From assembly GCA_003254905.1 (NCBI GenBank), contig QANU01054017.1, positions 211,816 to 275,815 on the forward strand: 64,000 bases of DNA. Direction: 5' to 3'. The translations under genes and the position numbers were made by a program. The DNA is from Nissolia schottii (taxonomy: Eukaryota > Streptophyta > Magnoliopsida > Fabales > Fabaceae). Numbering within the stretch: position 1 is the first letter of the stretch; every line of letters begins with the position of its first letter. Of this stretch, positions 23,279-33,648 are shown piece after piece. Below the pieces are notes generated by a model, which searched no databases, was not told where the DNA came from, and worked only from the letters and a program-made list of their open reading frames with translations.

Positions 23279-23546
23279 TGATCAAAGTCAAAAGTCACTT
23301 AAATATTAGCCATTTGAAGAGGTACCACTCTTATGAATTAATGAAATGATATATTGTGAGGATATTCGGGATTTTTTTTTGGAATCTATTTATTATTGAA
23401 TGAAAAATATGTCAAATTAATATCATATAGAATTAAGTGTGATTTCATCAATAATTTATTTGTTGTTTATGTCATGAATAGATTCCACCTCTCAATTAAT
23501 AGTGAAATATTACACTTGACTTCACATGACTAAAAAATCAATTGAG
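21960..23546. other. AT-rich intergenic DNA with an (AT)n tract
   Basis: No gene seen. A (TA)n tract occupies 23248-23276. The open frame at 22676-23032 (+) has no recognisable domain and unlikely composition. Confidence 0.5.
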
Positions 23547-24192
23547 ATAGGGGCGACAAATGAGTTGAGACGAGCTGAGTTAACCCCCGAATAACTCGTG
23601 TTTGAGCCAAGTTAATTTTTTAGACAAATTAAAAATTAAATTCACCCCATTTACTAGAATGTTCGCGATTTGACTCGTGAGCCACCACAAAAATTAAATA
23701 TAAAAATAAAAAATTAACATTTAAACTAAAGTGAAAGCAAATGACACAATTATTATTCCCATAAAAAATGACGTAATTATTATTGAGACATTATTTTATT
23801 ATAAATTTATTAAATTATAATTAGAAAGATATATGCGCACTTAATGCTTATGCATTTTAAAACTAAAAAGATGAACATAATACATACTTAAGAAAATCAT
23901 TTTAAACAATCTAAAACATAAAGAAAAATTGTAATCCATGTGCAACTTGAAGACTTTTTCACTTGGGGTCAGGTAAGGTTATTGATTACAAAAATAACAT
24001 ATTGAGTTAGCCTAAAAGGATTAAAACTACACAAAAAAATGTCAAATTTTCAATCTGCTGATCAACCTATATTATTCTACTTCTCTCCTGCTAAACTTGC
24101 GAGTCAAACAAGTTCAACACGAGTTAAAAAGTTTAGTCCACCTAAAAAATGAATTATCTCCCAATAGATTGAATCTGTTTTATCATCTCTAC
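23547..24192. mobile_element. Probable non-autonomous DNA transposon copy
   Basis: The left end reads ATAGGGGCGACAAATGAG. The right end, read in reverse complement, gives AGAGATGATAAAACAGATT, an imperfect inverse of it. Internal phrases such as GAGTTAACCC and CGAGTCAAACAAGTT are typical of legume non-autonomous elements whose ends resemble GGGTGGCAAA. Ends have diverged and no target duplication is clear. Confidence 0.35.
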
Positions 24193-25069
24193 ATTGAGCG
24201 GATTTACTCCCCCAAATGAAAATAATATGGTAGCTAATCATCACTTTGCTAAAGTTACCATAGAGTGTTTTTCAGTAGAAAAAGTGCAAAACCTTCGGTA
24301 GGACCGATTTATTTATACATCCAATAACCCCTAGACACACACACTTAACAAATCGTAGGTTCTATCGTGATGGATTCGACCATTTTGTGTGTAAATCAGT
24401 ACATTCTGCTTTAATTTAATTAACAATAATATTATATGTATGATAATACGTGGATAATCTTCTCACAAAAGTATGAGTCTTACCATAAAGAGAGAAATGT
24501 GAATATAATTAAACTCATGCTTTTATGAGAAGATTGCTTATATGTTATCAAAAAATTATTATACATATAGCATTTCTAATTAATTAATTAAACCTTTCTG
24601 AAACCATGTTGCCAACAGGATACGTAGGCCCCAAAAAAATCTCCTAAAGTTCATTTATGTGAGGATTACCAACTCTACATGGGCTGATTTTAGAGTTAGT
24701 ATTGAAAACGTGCATATGATGTGTGTTGGAAAGCTAAAAAAAGATTTTAAAAAGAACTTTTGAGTATTTAGAGTGGCCTTAAGTTTGCGATTAGATTATG
24801 AAACACATATATATGTATCCAATTTGATATGATACACAACTTTTAGGTTGTTAGTTGTTGCAAAAGGACCCAACAGTGACACGACAATTGAAGAAAGAGC
24901 CATTTATTAAAAGTTCAAAAATGACACTTTAACGTGGGAAAAAACAAATTAACGTCGAAGTGCATGAATTTTGTAAAAGTTATCAAAGTATATATTTATA
25001 AATTACAAAATTATTTATTAAATTAAATTTTATAATTTATTAAATTACATATTTATTAATATCTTTATC

Positions 25070-25395
25070 GTCGGTAGTAGAAAGAATACAATATTATTAT
25101 CTTTACTGTCAGTTAATGTCAACGGTAAATGAATAAAATATTAATATATTTATCGTCGATCTTGGCCAACGGTGAACCAATTCAAATGTAATCAGACGTG
25201 AACTGATTTCTGTCGGTTTATTTCGGTGGTAATTCTTGTTAGTAGTCGTTGTCCAACGGTAAATCGATTGCCATCGAGCACTTTACCGTCGGCCAGATGT
25301 TTGACGGTAACTTCGACGGTAACATCAAAAGTCGACGGTAACCATGCAATTTTCTGACGGTAACGCCGGTGATAATGAGTTATTTTCTTGTAGTG
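25070..25395. mobile_element. Terminal fragment of a CACTA (En/Spm-type) DNA transposon
   Basis: The right end is TTTTCTTGTAGTG at 25383-25395, whose reverse complement, CACTACAAGAAAA, is the canonical plant CACTA terminus. Upstream lies a dense set of subterminal motifs in both orientations (GACGGTAA, ACCGTCG, GTCGACGGTAAC), the usual transposase-binding array. No matching CACTA left end or transposase was found, so this is a truncated or very short copy; its left limit is approximate. Confidence 0.75.
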
Positions 25396-27085
25396 TATGT
25401 TTATTATTATTATTGTGCACGCTATAATCAAATTTAAATTATTTTATATGAATTTGAGATTATTGATTATATTGTTCGATTCCCAAAATTCCTTCAATTG
25501 GTATCAAAGACAATTTAACTTCTGATTATGACTGTTATTATGTTTTTTTTATTATGAGATTGTGATTTTGTGTTGTCTTAGAAAATTAGCCACATATTAT
25601 GAACTCTCATAGAACCCAATTTTGGATTTCAAACTTTTGGTGATTAAATTTTAAATTGCAAGAGGGTTATTGTTACTCGTATTGTTGTGAGCAAATCAAT
25701 ATACAAATTGTATATAATGGTTTCGATTTTAGAAAGAATTTCAAGTTATAACTCAAGAACCCTAATTCTCCTTGCTCGAAACCCATAATTCATAATTGGC
25801 AAAATTTCAATCGCAAACCTTAGGGCTTTTATAGAGTATGCTTTTTTGAATCCAAAGAGAACAAGATCATGAACTTTGGTTGAGTATTAAGAGAGAAAAT
25901 TGAGCAAAATCGAGCTATATATTATGTGAATTTCTATTTGAGAAAGTTATTGATATATGTCACGTTCTAAGTTTTAGATTTTTTTTAATTTTATTTATTT
26001 TAGTGTTTTGGATTTATTTGTTTTGAGTTTTTAAATTTAATAATGTTGTAAGTTATGAGACACCCTACTGAATTTTTAGTTGAAATATATTTTGTCGATG
26101 TTTGTGACTTTTTTTTTACCGTATTTCATAATTTTTTACTCTCAAATTTTATGGTTTTTAAGAACTAAAATAATTTTGATTCTTATTTCATAAATATAGT
26201 ATTGTATACTATAATTTCTGGGACATTGCAATTTTGAGTTTAGTATAATATTTAACATTTTTAACTTTGTAATCCCATTCAAGAGTTAGATTATAAGAAA
26301 TCTAACTTGTATTTTCACTTTAAGCGTAAATTTGTTACTTTCTTTCTCACTTATCTAATTTCCTCAACTCCTTTCGTATTCGTTTGCTGATGTAAATTAT
26401 AAAAAAATTTAAAAAAAAAAAAAATAGACCACATCTTGTATAATACCCTTTTTTTTTAGTATCTTCACATCTCATATAAACGTGTATCTTTTGAAGTATT
26501 AAAAAACAATAAATTAGTGAACTCTAGAATAAGACAGAAAATAATTTTCTTTGGTAGTTTACATTAAAAAGAGAATTTCAGAAAGAAAAAGAAAACCATC
26601 TCAAACATTTTTTTTTATTACATTTACACAAGTTACACAAAAGTTTATTAAAATATAATAAAACAGAAATACATACAATACACGATAAAACAAAGGAATA
26701 CAAGAATTTGTCATCATAGGAGTGTTAACAAAATGTAAAAGAAATATTTGTGTATTCATGAAACACATTTAATGCTTATTTTAAGAGTACTATTAATCAT
26801 TAATTGTAATTTAAAATATTTTTCATAAAGTAGAAGCGGCTAATTAATCAACATGGAAGTGGGTTAACACAGGTAAAAATTGCACGGTTGCATTTTATCA
26901 TTTGATATTTAATTTATAATGTAACCAAATACATGTATCTAATTCTCTTAGTAGTAATATTTAAGATGAAGATTATACAGCAACATTACTTAAACCCCAC
27001 TTAAATCCTAAAAAGAAAAATACATATGTTTTAATTCAGTAGCAGTTGTATAATAGCTTGAATTATTAATTGAAGCTGATGCACC
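25396..27085. other. AT-rich intergenic DNA, no gene seen
   Basis: The sequence is very AT-rich with scattered homopolymers. No supported coding region, RNA gene or transposon terminus was found. Confidence 0.5.
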
Positions 27086-27698
27086 TTAATTCTGCTCGAA
27101 GAGCTGCTCATCCCAGAGCCAGACGCACTGAAATGTCATTAAAGATGTTGTTATTAGAAGAGGAAAAAACAAAAAGCCAAAAAATAAAACAAATCATAAA
27201 TATAGTGACGGACCTCGAGCAGGTGATGATCTAGATCCGTCACATTGCTAAACATGTTCCCACAGAATAAGCATTCTTCCGTCAGTTCGGAGTGGACGGC
27301 TAGGCTATGACTCACCAGGTTCTCCCTCAAAAGGAAGCAGACCTACTGGGAAGTGCAATTAAGACAACAATAGCGTGGTTGTTCTCGTGCATCAACTTCC
27401 TTGTCCATGTATCAATAAGAAAGGGGAAAAAAATTAATAGTGAAAATTACAAGATGAAGATGTAATAAAGAAGACCAAGCACTTGTTAGAGAGTTATGAG
27501 TGAAAATATGTCTTCTGAAATTTTCAATGCATCGAATACACATGTAAGTAACATAACATCCTAATGAAGAAACAATCATAAGAGGAAATCGCATGAAGAC
27601 GTGATCCAACGCGGGCGGAATAGCAAACTTACCAGCAATGCGAAAGGAATGATAAGCCTTTCTGAAATGAACGAGACATGCTGTTCCATGGCTTTCAT
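27086..27698 (-). CDS. Putative small C2H2-like zinc-finger protein, weak gene model
   Basis: A three-exon model has perfect phases: 27633-27698 (starts MKAMEQHVSF, followed by GTAAGT), 27214-27342 and 27086-27127. It gives 78 residues with no stop. The middle exon encodes ENLVSHSLAVHSELTEE and then CLFCGNMFSNVTDLDHHLLE, which fits Cys-x2-Cys-x11/12-His with a leucine before the histidine. The upstream LVSHSLAVH looks like the back half of another finger whose cysteines (CCLNC, just upstream) are separated by TAG at 27343-27345 unless that stretch is intron. The last exon is CVWLWDEQLFEQN then TAA. It could be a living small gene, a decayed zinc-finger gene, or part of a longer gene extending to about 28000. 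No family member could be named. Confidence 0.35.
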
Positions 27699-28317
27699 GT
27701 TATTTCATTTTTCAAAATAGAAAATTTCCCCTTAAGCTTATCATCAACACCTGATCAATAGTTTACCTTTTAAAGGTTGTACACCTGTGAAGAACCAACA
27801 AGTCATCAACAATTAATTTGGATCGCCACCATATCAACATCACCTTCTCCGTATACGTCTGTCTTCACATCTTCATTTACAGAACAAATTTAAGAAAAAC
27901 ATACTAAAAAGGTAATAACAGAATCTTTCACCAGTAACTCTCGGGCAGATTTTTTCTGAAACTTCCCACTTCGAGGCTCGAGCCCCGTCAGCACATATAT
28001 GAGCACGAGTCACATTTTCAACGCAAGTAAAATCATATATGCGTTATTTTTATTGCCAATAATGAACTGTTCAAGAGAGAGGTATAAATTTAAAACTGAA
28101 ATATAATGGAAGAAAGTATCAGCTAATAAGATGTATGCATATTGCCCATATCCCTCCTAATTTAGTGAAGCACAAAGATTTTGTATAATTTGTCTCATTC
28201 CAATTTCATTTCATGGATACTTTCTATTCAAAATCAATTGCTAGTATTCAATTAGTTATTGTAAATGAGTAAAAAGCAACAAAATTTACAAAGTGTGCTG
28301 AGGAACACGTGCTATAC
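27699..28317 (-). other. Possible further exons of the C2H2-like gene
   Basis: On the minus strand, 27819-27890 reads VNEDVKTDVYGEGDVDMVA and about 27905-28020 reads GARASKWEVSEKICPRV. Both are open and protein-like, but no splice joins could be settled. A single undetermined base lies at 28418, just beyond. Confidence 0.2.
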
Positions 28318-29081
28318 ATAGGGATGTCAAAATGAGTAACATCTCGCTTTTTCACTGTACGGATAATTAGCGTAATAAATAATTATAGGTTAATTAGGGA
28401 GGTAAGAAAATTAAATTNAAAAGTTTCATTTTGGGCTCTAAATTTTATTTGAGAGTTTAAGAGTTTAGAGTTTAACTATTTGGACTTATAATTGAGCATG
28501 TTTAACTATTTGTTATGCTTAACTACTTAATTATATTCATATTGTTATACAATTGAAATGCTATGACATAGATATTGATAAACTTTTCATTTTATTCCTT
28601 CAATGAGTGCCTACGCTCTACAAGTTGATATATAGTTTCAAACCTTGTTTATTATTGATTAATCTATGAGAAAGAGTTCAAATTATGTTTTTGATCAATA
28701 ACATAACAATACTCACATGAATGTTATATGTCGTCATTTAATTAATGAAAGTTGTATTAATTCATGAATCGATTTCAAATAGCATTTGATATCTTTCAAG
28801 CAAGATAGTTGAAGGAATAAAAAAGATAATATAATCTCACAATCAACCATTTAAGCTATTTTTTTCCGATTAATTAATAGATAGACGATAAAAAATAACT
28901 AAAAATAACTGCACATACTTATTCACAATTTTGTATTTATAACAAAAAAAATAGACCAAAATTTTATTTTATTTTTTTTAAAAAAAGTCTGGCAGACTGG
29001 CCCGTTTAAACTGCATATTAACCATAAACAAGTCAGACCTAAGCATAATTTTGGCCCGACCCGTTTGACACTCATACCTAT
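28318..29081. mobile_element. Probable non-autonomous DNA transposon copy
   Basis: The left end is TAGGGATGTCAAAATGAG. The right end, read in reverse complement, is TAGGTATGAGTGTCAAACGG, an imperfect terminal inverted repeat. The interior is AT-rich with no open frame. It is the same broad style as the element at 23547-24192. Confidence 0.4.
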
Positions 29082-29422
29082 ATAGTTAGGAAAAACAGAA
29101 GTTGTACTCTTTAATTACCATTCTCATCCTTGTACCACTATAAAAAGGAGTAATTTTATAATCTTTTGGTAAATATATGTCTAAATATTCTTTTTATAAG
29201 TTAGAGCAGAATTGGCTAACTAGTTATGACCTTAATTACTTTACGTCACAACGTTGAACATTAACGATGGACTATAACTCAAAATAGGTCAAACAATCAG
29301 AGGCTCGGCCCGAATCTTCGTCGTTTGTTTGGTTTTTTTTTTTTTAATTTTATATTGGAGGCTTAAAATATAAAATAAATTCTTGATTTTGACCCATAAA
29401 AATATCACAGCAACAGCAAAAC

Positions 29423-29670
29423 ATCCATCTCTGACTCCTTATCTATGTGCAATCCCAAAACATCATAAATTTCCAAACTTGACGCTAAAATTGCCACAAA
29501 AAATTATCAAGCATCCAACCGAAGAAAGCACACTCAGATTAATGAATAACTCAACATAGCTCACACCATAATAAGAGTATCAAAGTGTGCAAAATGAATC
29601 TAAGTTTGCTTCTTCGGTCAAGGGGTGTGTGTGTGTGTGTATATATATAAATGAACATGAAAAGCGAGGT
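29423..29670. repeat. Direct duplicate block, copy 1
   Basis: It matches 31362-31600 in the same orientation at roughly 85-90 percent by eye, including ATCCATCTCTGACT, GAAGAAAGCACACT and GAGTATCAAAGTGTGCAAAA. A GT/AT microsatellite (29625-29649) was added in this copy. Confidence 0.85.
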
Positions 29671-30782
29671 TAGGGAGGGATTAGCAGATGATAAACCTTT
29701 CAGCATATCAGTATCCAAAATTAGTTAAAAAGTTCAAGTGAAAACTTCAAACTTCCAACAATCTTATGCCTTTTTATTTAAAAAAAAAAATGGATTGCTA
29801 GATATACTGACTAGTGTTTTTTTAAATGAATCAACGATTTACATTGAAAATGGGCTTAACTTGAGTTGGGGAAGCAAAAGATGCGACACACACACAAAGC
29901 CTTCCACCACATAATCGGCCCAAATATAAAGAAGAGTCAAAAACACCCTTAAGAAGATCTAATGGGATAAAACTCTAGGCAGAAACAAAATGCTCTCCTA
30001 ACCAGATTAAGGCTAACAAAAATAAAAGAAAATCAAACACCAAACAACATAACTCCCCCCCCCCCCACACAAATTCTTCCTTAGCAATACGAGAAGCATT
30101 GTCCAACCAGCGCCTTTTCCACCTATCTAATTTACAAGTATCGATCACCAATTCCATATTTAGGTTTTACACGGAGAGAATAGAGAGTGTCTTGCTCCTA
30201 GCTATACTTAGATATTTGGTTACTTCATTGACACTGACACACATTTGATCTAATATAGAATAGGAGTAGTAATCTATCCTTGAATTCTTATTTGAATTAC
30301 TCTCTTGATTATGTATTCATTGTTTTTGACCATTCCAGGTATTCCAATCACCTATCTCATGATTATTATGTATATTATTGTTATTGCGACATGTGGGTGT
30401 TGTACTATAAAAGTAAAGAGTAATGTAGAGGGTATAACCTAAATGTTGCCAATGCATGATCTACATAGCGATATTGAGTAAACAAACTTTTGCATATATG
30501 TGCACAAACTTTTTCTATACACATTCACAAACATTTTCAAATACAAAATCAAATCAATCCGGATCTGTTGCACTTTAAATAACAAAAAGTAACCGTCACA
30601 CTTTATCTTTATCTCCCCACTAACATTTTAAGCGGATGGACTCACACACTATCATGCGCAAATATTTTAAAGCATATTCACAAATTACTGAAGTGACATG
30701 TACACACTTTTCAACAATCAAAAACAAAAAATATAAGGGAAACGTAAACAAATACGACGATGAAGAAGAAAACTTGTGTTTA

Positions 30783-30888
30783 CATGCACAAACATTTGAA
30801 CAAGAATACACAAATTTTTTTATACACATGCACAAACTTTTGAACAAACATGCACAAACTTTCCTACACACATGCACAAAAATTTGAA
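30783..30888. repeat. Degenerate minisatellite of ACATGCACAAACTTTTGAA units
   Basis: The phrase ACATGCACAAAC plus TTTTGAAC recurs at least four times with spacing of about 20-45 bases, and looser versions occur from 30490. An open frame across it merely translates the repeat. Confidence 0.65.
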
Positions 30889-31361
30889 AAAATAAAAACA
30901 ACGAATATGATGAAAACGAAAAATGAAAACTCTTGGCTTCATAAAGAACAAGATGAAAACAAAAAAATAATAATGGAAGATTGGGGAATAAGAGGAAAAA
31001 AAAACACATAGTAGGAAGAGTGAGTTGTACAAAGGTTAACAAATCTTTTATTGTGCACAGAACATTTCTCAATTGTAAATGAAGATAAGATTAATGATAA
31101 GATTGACTGTTAATCTTTATAAATAACTAAAATATTAGTTCCATTTGATTTGATGATTAACACTTTCACTTGACTTTTTCCTTTTTTTAGATTTTTAGCT
31201 AATTTTTTTAATATACCAACGAATATCCACAGTTGTTAAACCCTGGCAGAGAACAAAGAAAGGAGACTTGTGAGTCATGACAGATATGTTGTGAAAATTT
31301 TAAAAGAAAGCGGGAGTCGGGGACATATTGCCTGTATGTGTATCAACACATCTTGAATATA

Positions 31362-31600
31362 ATCCATCTCTGACTTCTTATCTATAAATGTGCAATCCAA
31401 AAACAGCATAAATTTCTAAACTTGATGCTAAAATTGCCACAAAAAATGATCAAGCATCCCACTGAAGAAAGCACACTTTAGATTAATGAATAATTCAATA
31501 TAGCTCATACCATAATAAGAGTATCAAAGTGTGCAAAATGAATTTAACTTTGCTTTTCATTGATAAGGGTACATGTACATTAACATGAAAAGTGAGATTG
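31362..31600. repeat. Direct duplicate block, copy 2
   Basis: This copy lies directly downstream of the 3' end of the putative minus-strand unit at 31692-32900, so the duplicated block may be the 3' UTR or flank of that gene. Confidence 0.85.
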
Positions 31601-31691
31601 GACTACAGCTCTGTCTTGTGAAGTTCTTCTGTCAGGAGTTTATTATAGTCAGTGTGAAGTCAACAGTGATTCAATTCAATGGGACTGACTT

Positions 31692-32108
31692 TTATTCCAT
31701 CTTGTTCTTCTGCACTGCCAGCACCCAATTCACAAAGTATATAGTATTTCTGAAAATCCAATACAAGTGTTTGAGCAAAGGCAATCAAAAGTTCACAATA
31801 AATATTTCAAAAAATTGGCTGCTCATACAATACAGCCAGAATGCCCAAAACAGTTTCTCCAGAGCAGCTTTGCTGACTAGACCCTGTTATCCTAACCGGA
31901 GAATGCAAGTGGTCGCCATGGAATTAATTGTGCTATTACTTGCTCAACATGTACGAGAGGTAACAGGATAATATCTTTTAGGGTGTGTTTGGTTGGGGAC
32001 TTGGGGTTAAAATTACTCATGAATCCAATTTAATTAACTTTTACCTCCATCCAAAGGGAACAATACCAAAAAAGTGTAATACATATACATACATACATAC
32101 ATACATAC

Positions 32109-32148
<40 letters not shown>

Positions 32149-32900
32149 CAGTTAGCAAATAAAACAGAATTCATATCAACCATAAACCTTCTCACCTGAT
32201 ATTTAACAAGCGAGAGGGTCCAGTGGGGTCAAAATTACCCATCAAAGCAGCTCTTAAAGGATAATCTAGAAGATGCAAGGACCATATTATAAATGATACT
32301 CATCCGCCGTATTTATAAATCAATAATTAAAAAAAACAAAATGAGAATAAAAGCTGAATTTGAACATTTAAGCTCACCAGAACAGCCAAGGGTAGAAGAA
32401 GCCCAAGCATCCTATCTCTAATGCACAAAAGCACCGTCCATTGTCTCTGACAAGAAATCACAAAAACATATGAAACAGTTATACTTAAACTTCTTGCTAT
32501 TTATCTGGGATAAAACAGAGTTCAAACTCATAATTGATGACGTTATGATTGTAAATCAAAAAGAATAAAAAAAGAGCTAGGTATTTTTAGCCGTGGTTTT
32601 ATTTGAAACTGTGGTTCACATAAATTTGTAAACCGCAATTGATAATCTAAAAAAGAAGGCCAAACCATATATGTGCTGATATTTACGAAAAGGAATTGAA
32701 TAGAAGCGAGGTGAAAGGAGAAGATAAAAAAAAACAAAGAAAACAGGTTACAAAAGATAACGCTCCCTCCTACCTACGATTCCGGCGAAGTTGGGTTCGC
32801 GAGATCGCCGTGGCGGCGCGTGACGACGACGGAGATCGGAGAATCGCAAATCACAAACTCGAAACTTGAATTCCCACTCGAGAAAAAGGCAAAGTGCAAA
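31692..32900 (-). other. Tentative small transcription unit encoding a short unknown peptide
   Basis: Splice-like exons on the minus strand are a GC-rich probable 5' UTR (about 32770-32900, donor TAG/GTAGG), 32383-32451, 32209-32271 and 31692-31749. The last two join in phase to read LRAALMGNFDPTGPSRLL, then NTIYFVNWVLAVQKNKME and TAA at 31692-31694. The 32383-32451 exon reads RMLGLLLPLAVL in one frame, but its phase does not fit the next exon. The only ATG in the joined frame would give a 34-residue peptide. The upstream side has a CACGTG at 32940-32945. It could be a microprotein, a gene with a splice I mis-set, or a non-coding transcript. Confidence 0.3.
32081..32148. repeat. Compound (ATAC)n(AC)n(AT)n microsatellite
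   Basis: A seven-unit ATAC run passes into about 16 AC units and then AT units. It lies in an inferred intron of the tentative minus-strand unit. Confidence 0.95.
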
Positions 32901-32949
32901 CGCTGAAGGCTCGTATTTAGATAGGATACCCTCACACGACACGTGTTCT

Positions 32950-33648
32950 TTATTTTGTTCTATTTTATTTTTCGGTACACCTAATCATACTGCTTATGAA
33001 TTCTATAAATTAAGCATTATTTTAATATAATTTAGCGTTGATGCAATTCGCCATTTGTCACAGAGGTAATGGACGGTTTCCCAAATCGGGCAAAGACCAA
33101 AAAAAGCATGAAAACTAACTTGAAATTAAAGCATTGATCAGCTTTGTTGCATTTGCAGAATATTGCAACTTAGCTCTCTCACCTTGTTTGTTAACTTTGG
33201 GAACCAGGGCTTTCTAGCTGATGCATCTGAAGAAGTTCCTTTGGTTGTTACATTTTTCTAACATTGCACACAAATGTAAATAAGTCTCTTAACCAAACGG
33301 TTGTTCAAAAAGTGTAGTAGAAGCATAGAATATACAATTTTTTTATTATTATGAATATTTGCAGAGGCCTGTGGCATTAAACAATACATAATATGCTCTC
33401 TTTTTCTTTTAATTGAGAATATTATCATATGCCTGTGACATTAAACAATGATGGAGGGGTCGCCCAGCACACAAGTTCAGTGCAGTGGCGCGGCATTTTC
33501 CTTATTTTGATAGCTTGATAGAATCACAAATCATATGTATAATTTTTGTATTCCTTCCTTTAATGAATAACTAGCTAGTGAAACAATGAGTGTGGTTTAT
33601 AAGAATGATGATATTCTATACTATATATGAATTTGATGGAAAATGAAT
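32950..33648. other. Spacer and probable 3' UTR of the pectin acetylesterase gene
   Basis: No coding region was recognised. The part near 33450-33648 is probably the 3' UTR of the minus-strand esterase gene. Confidence 0.45.
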
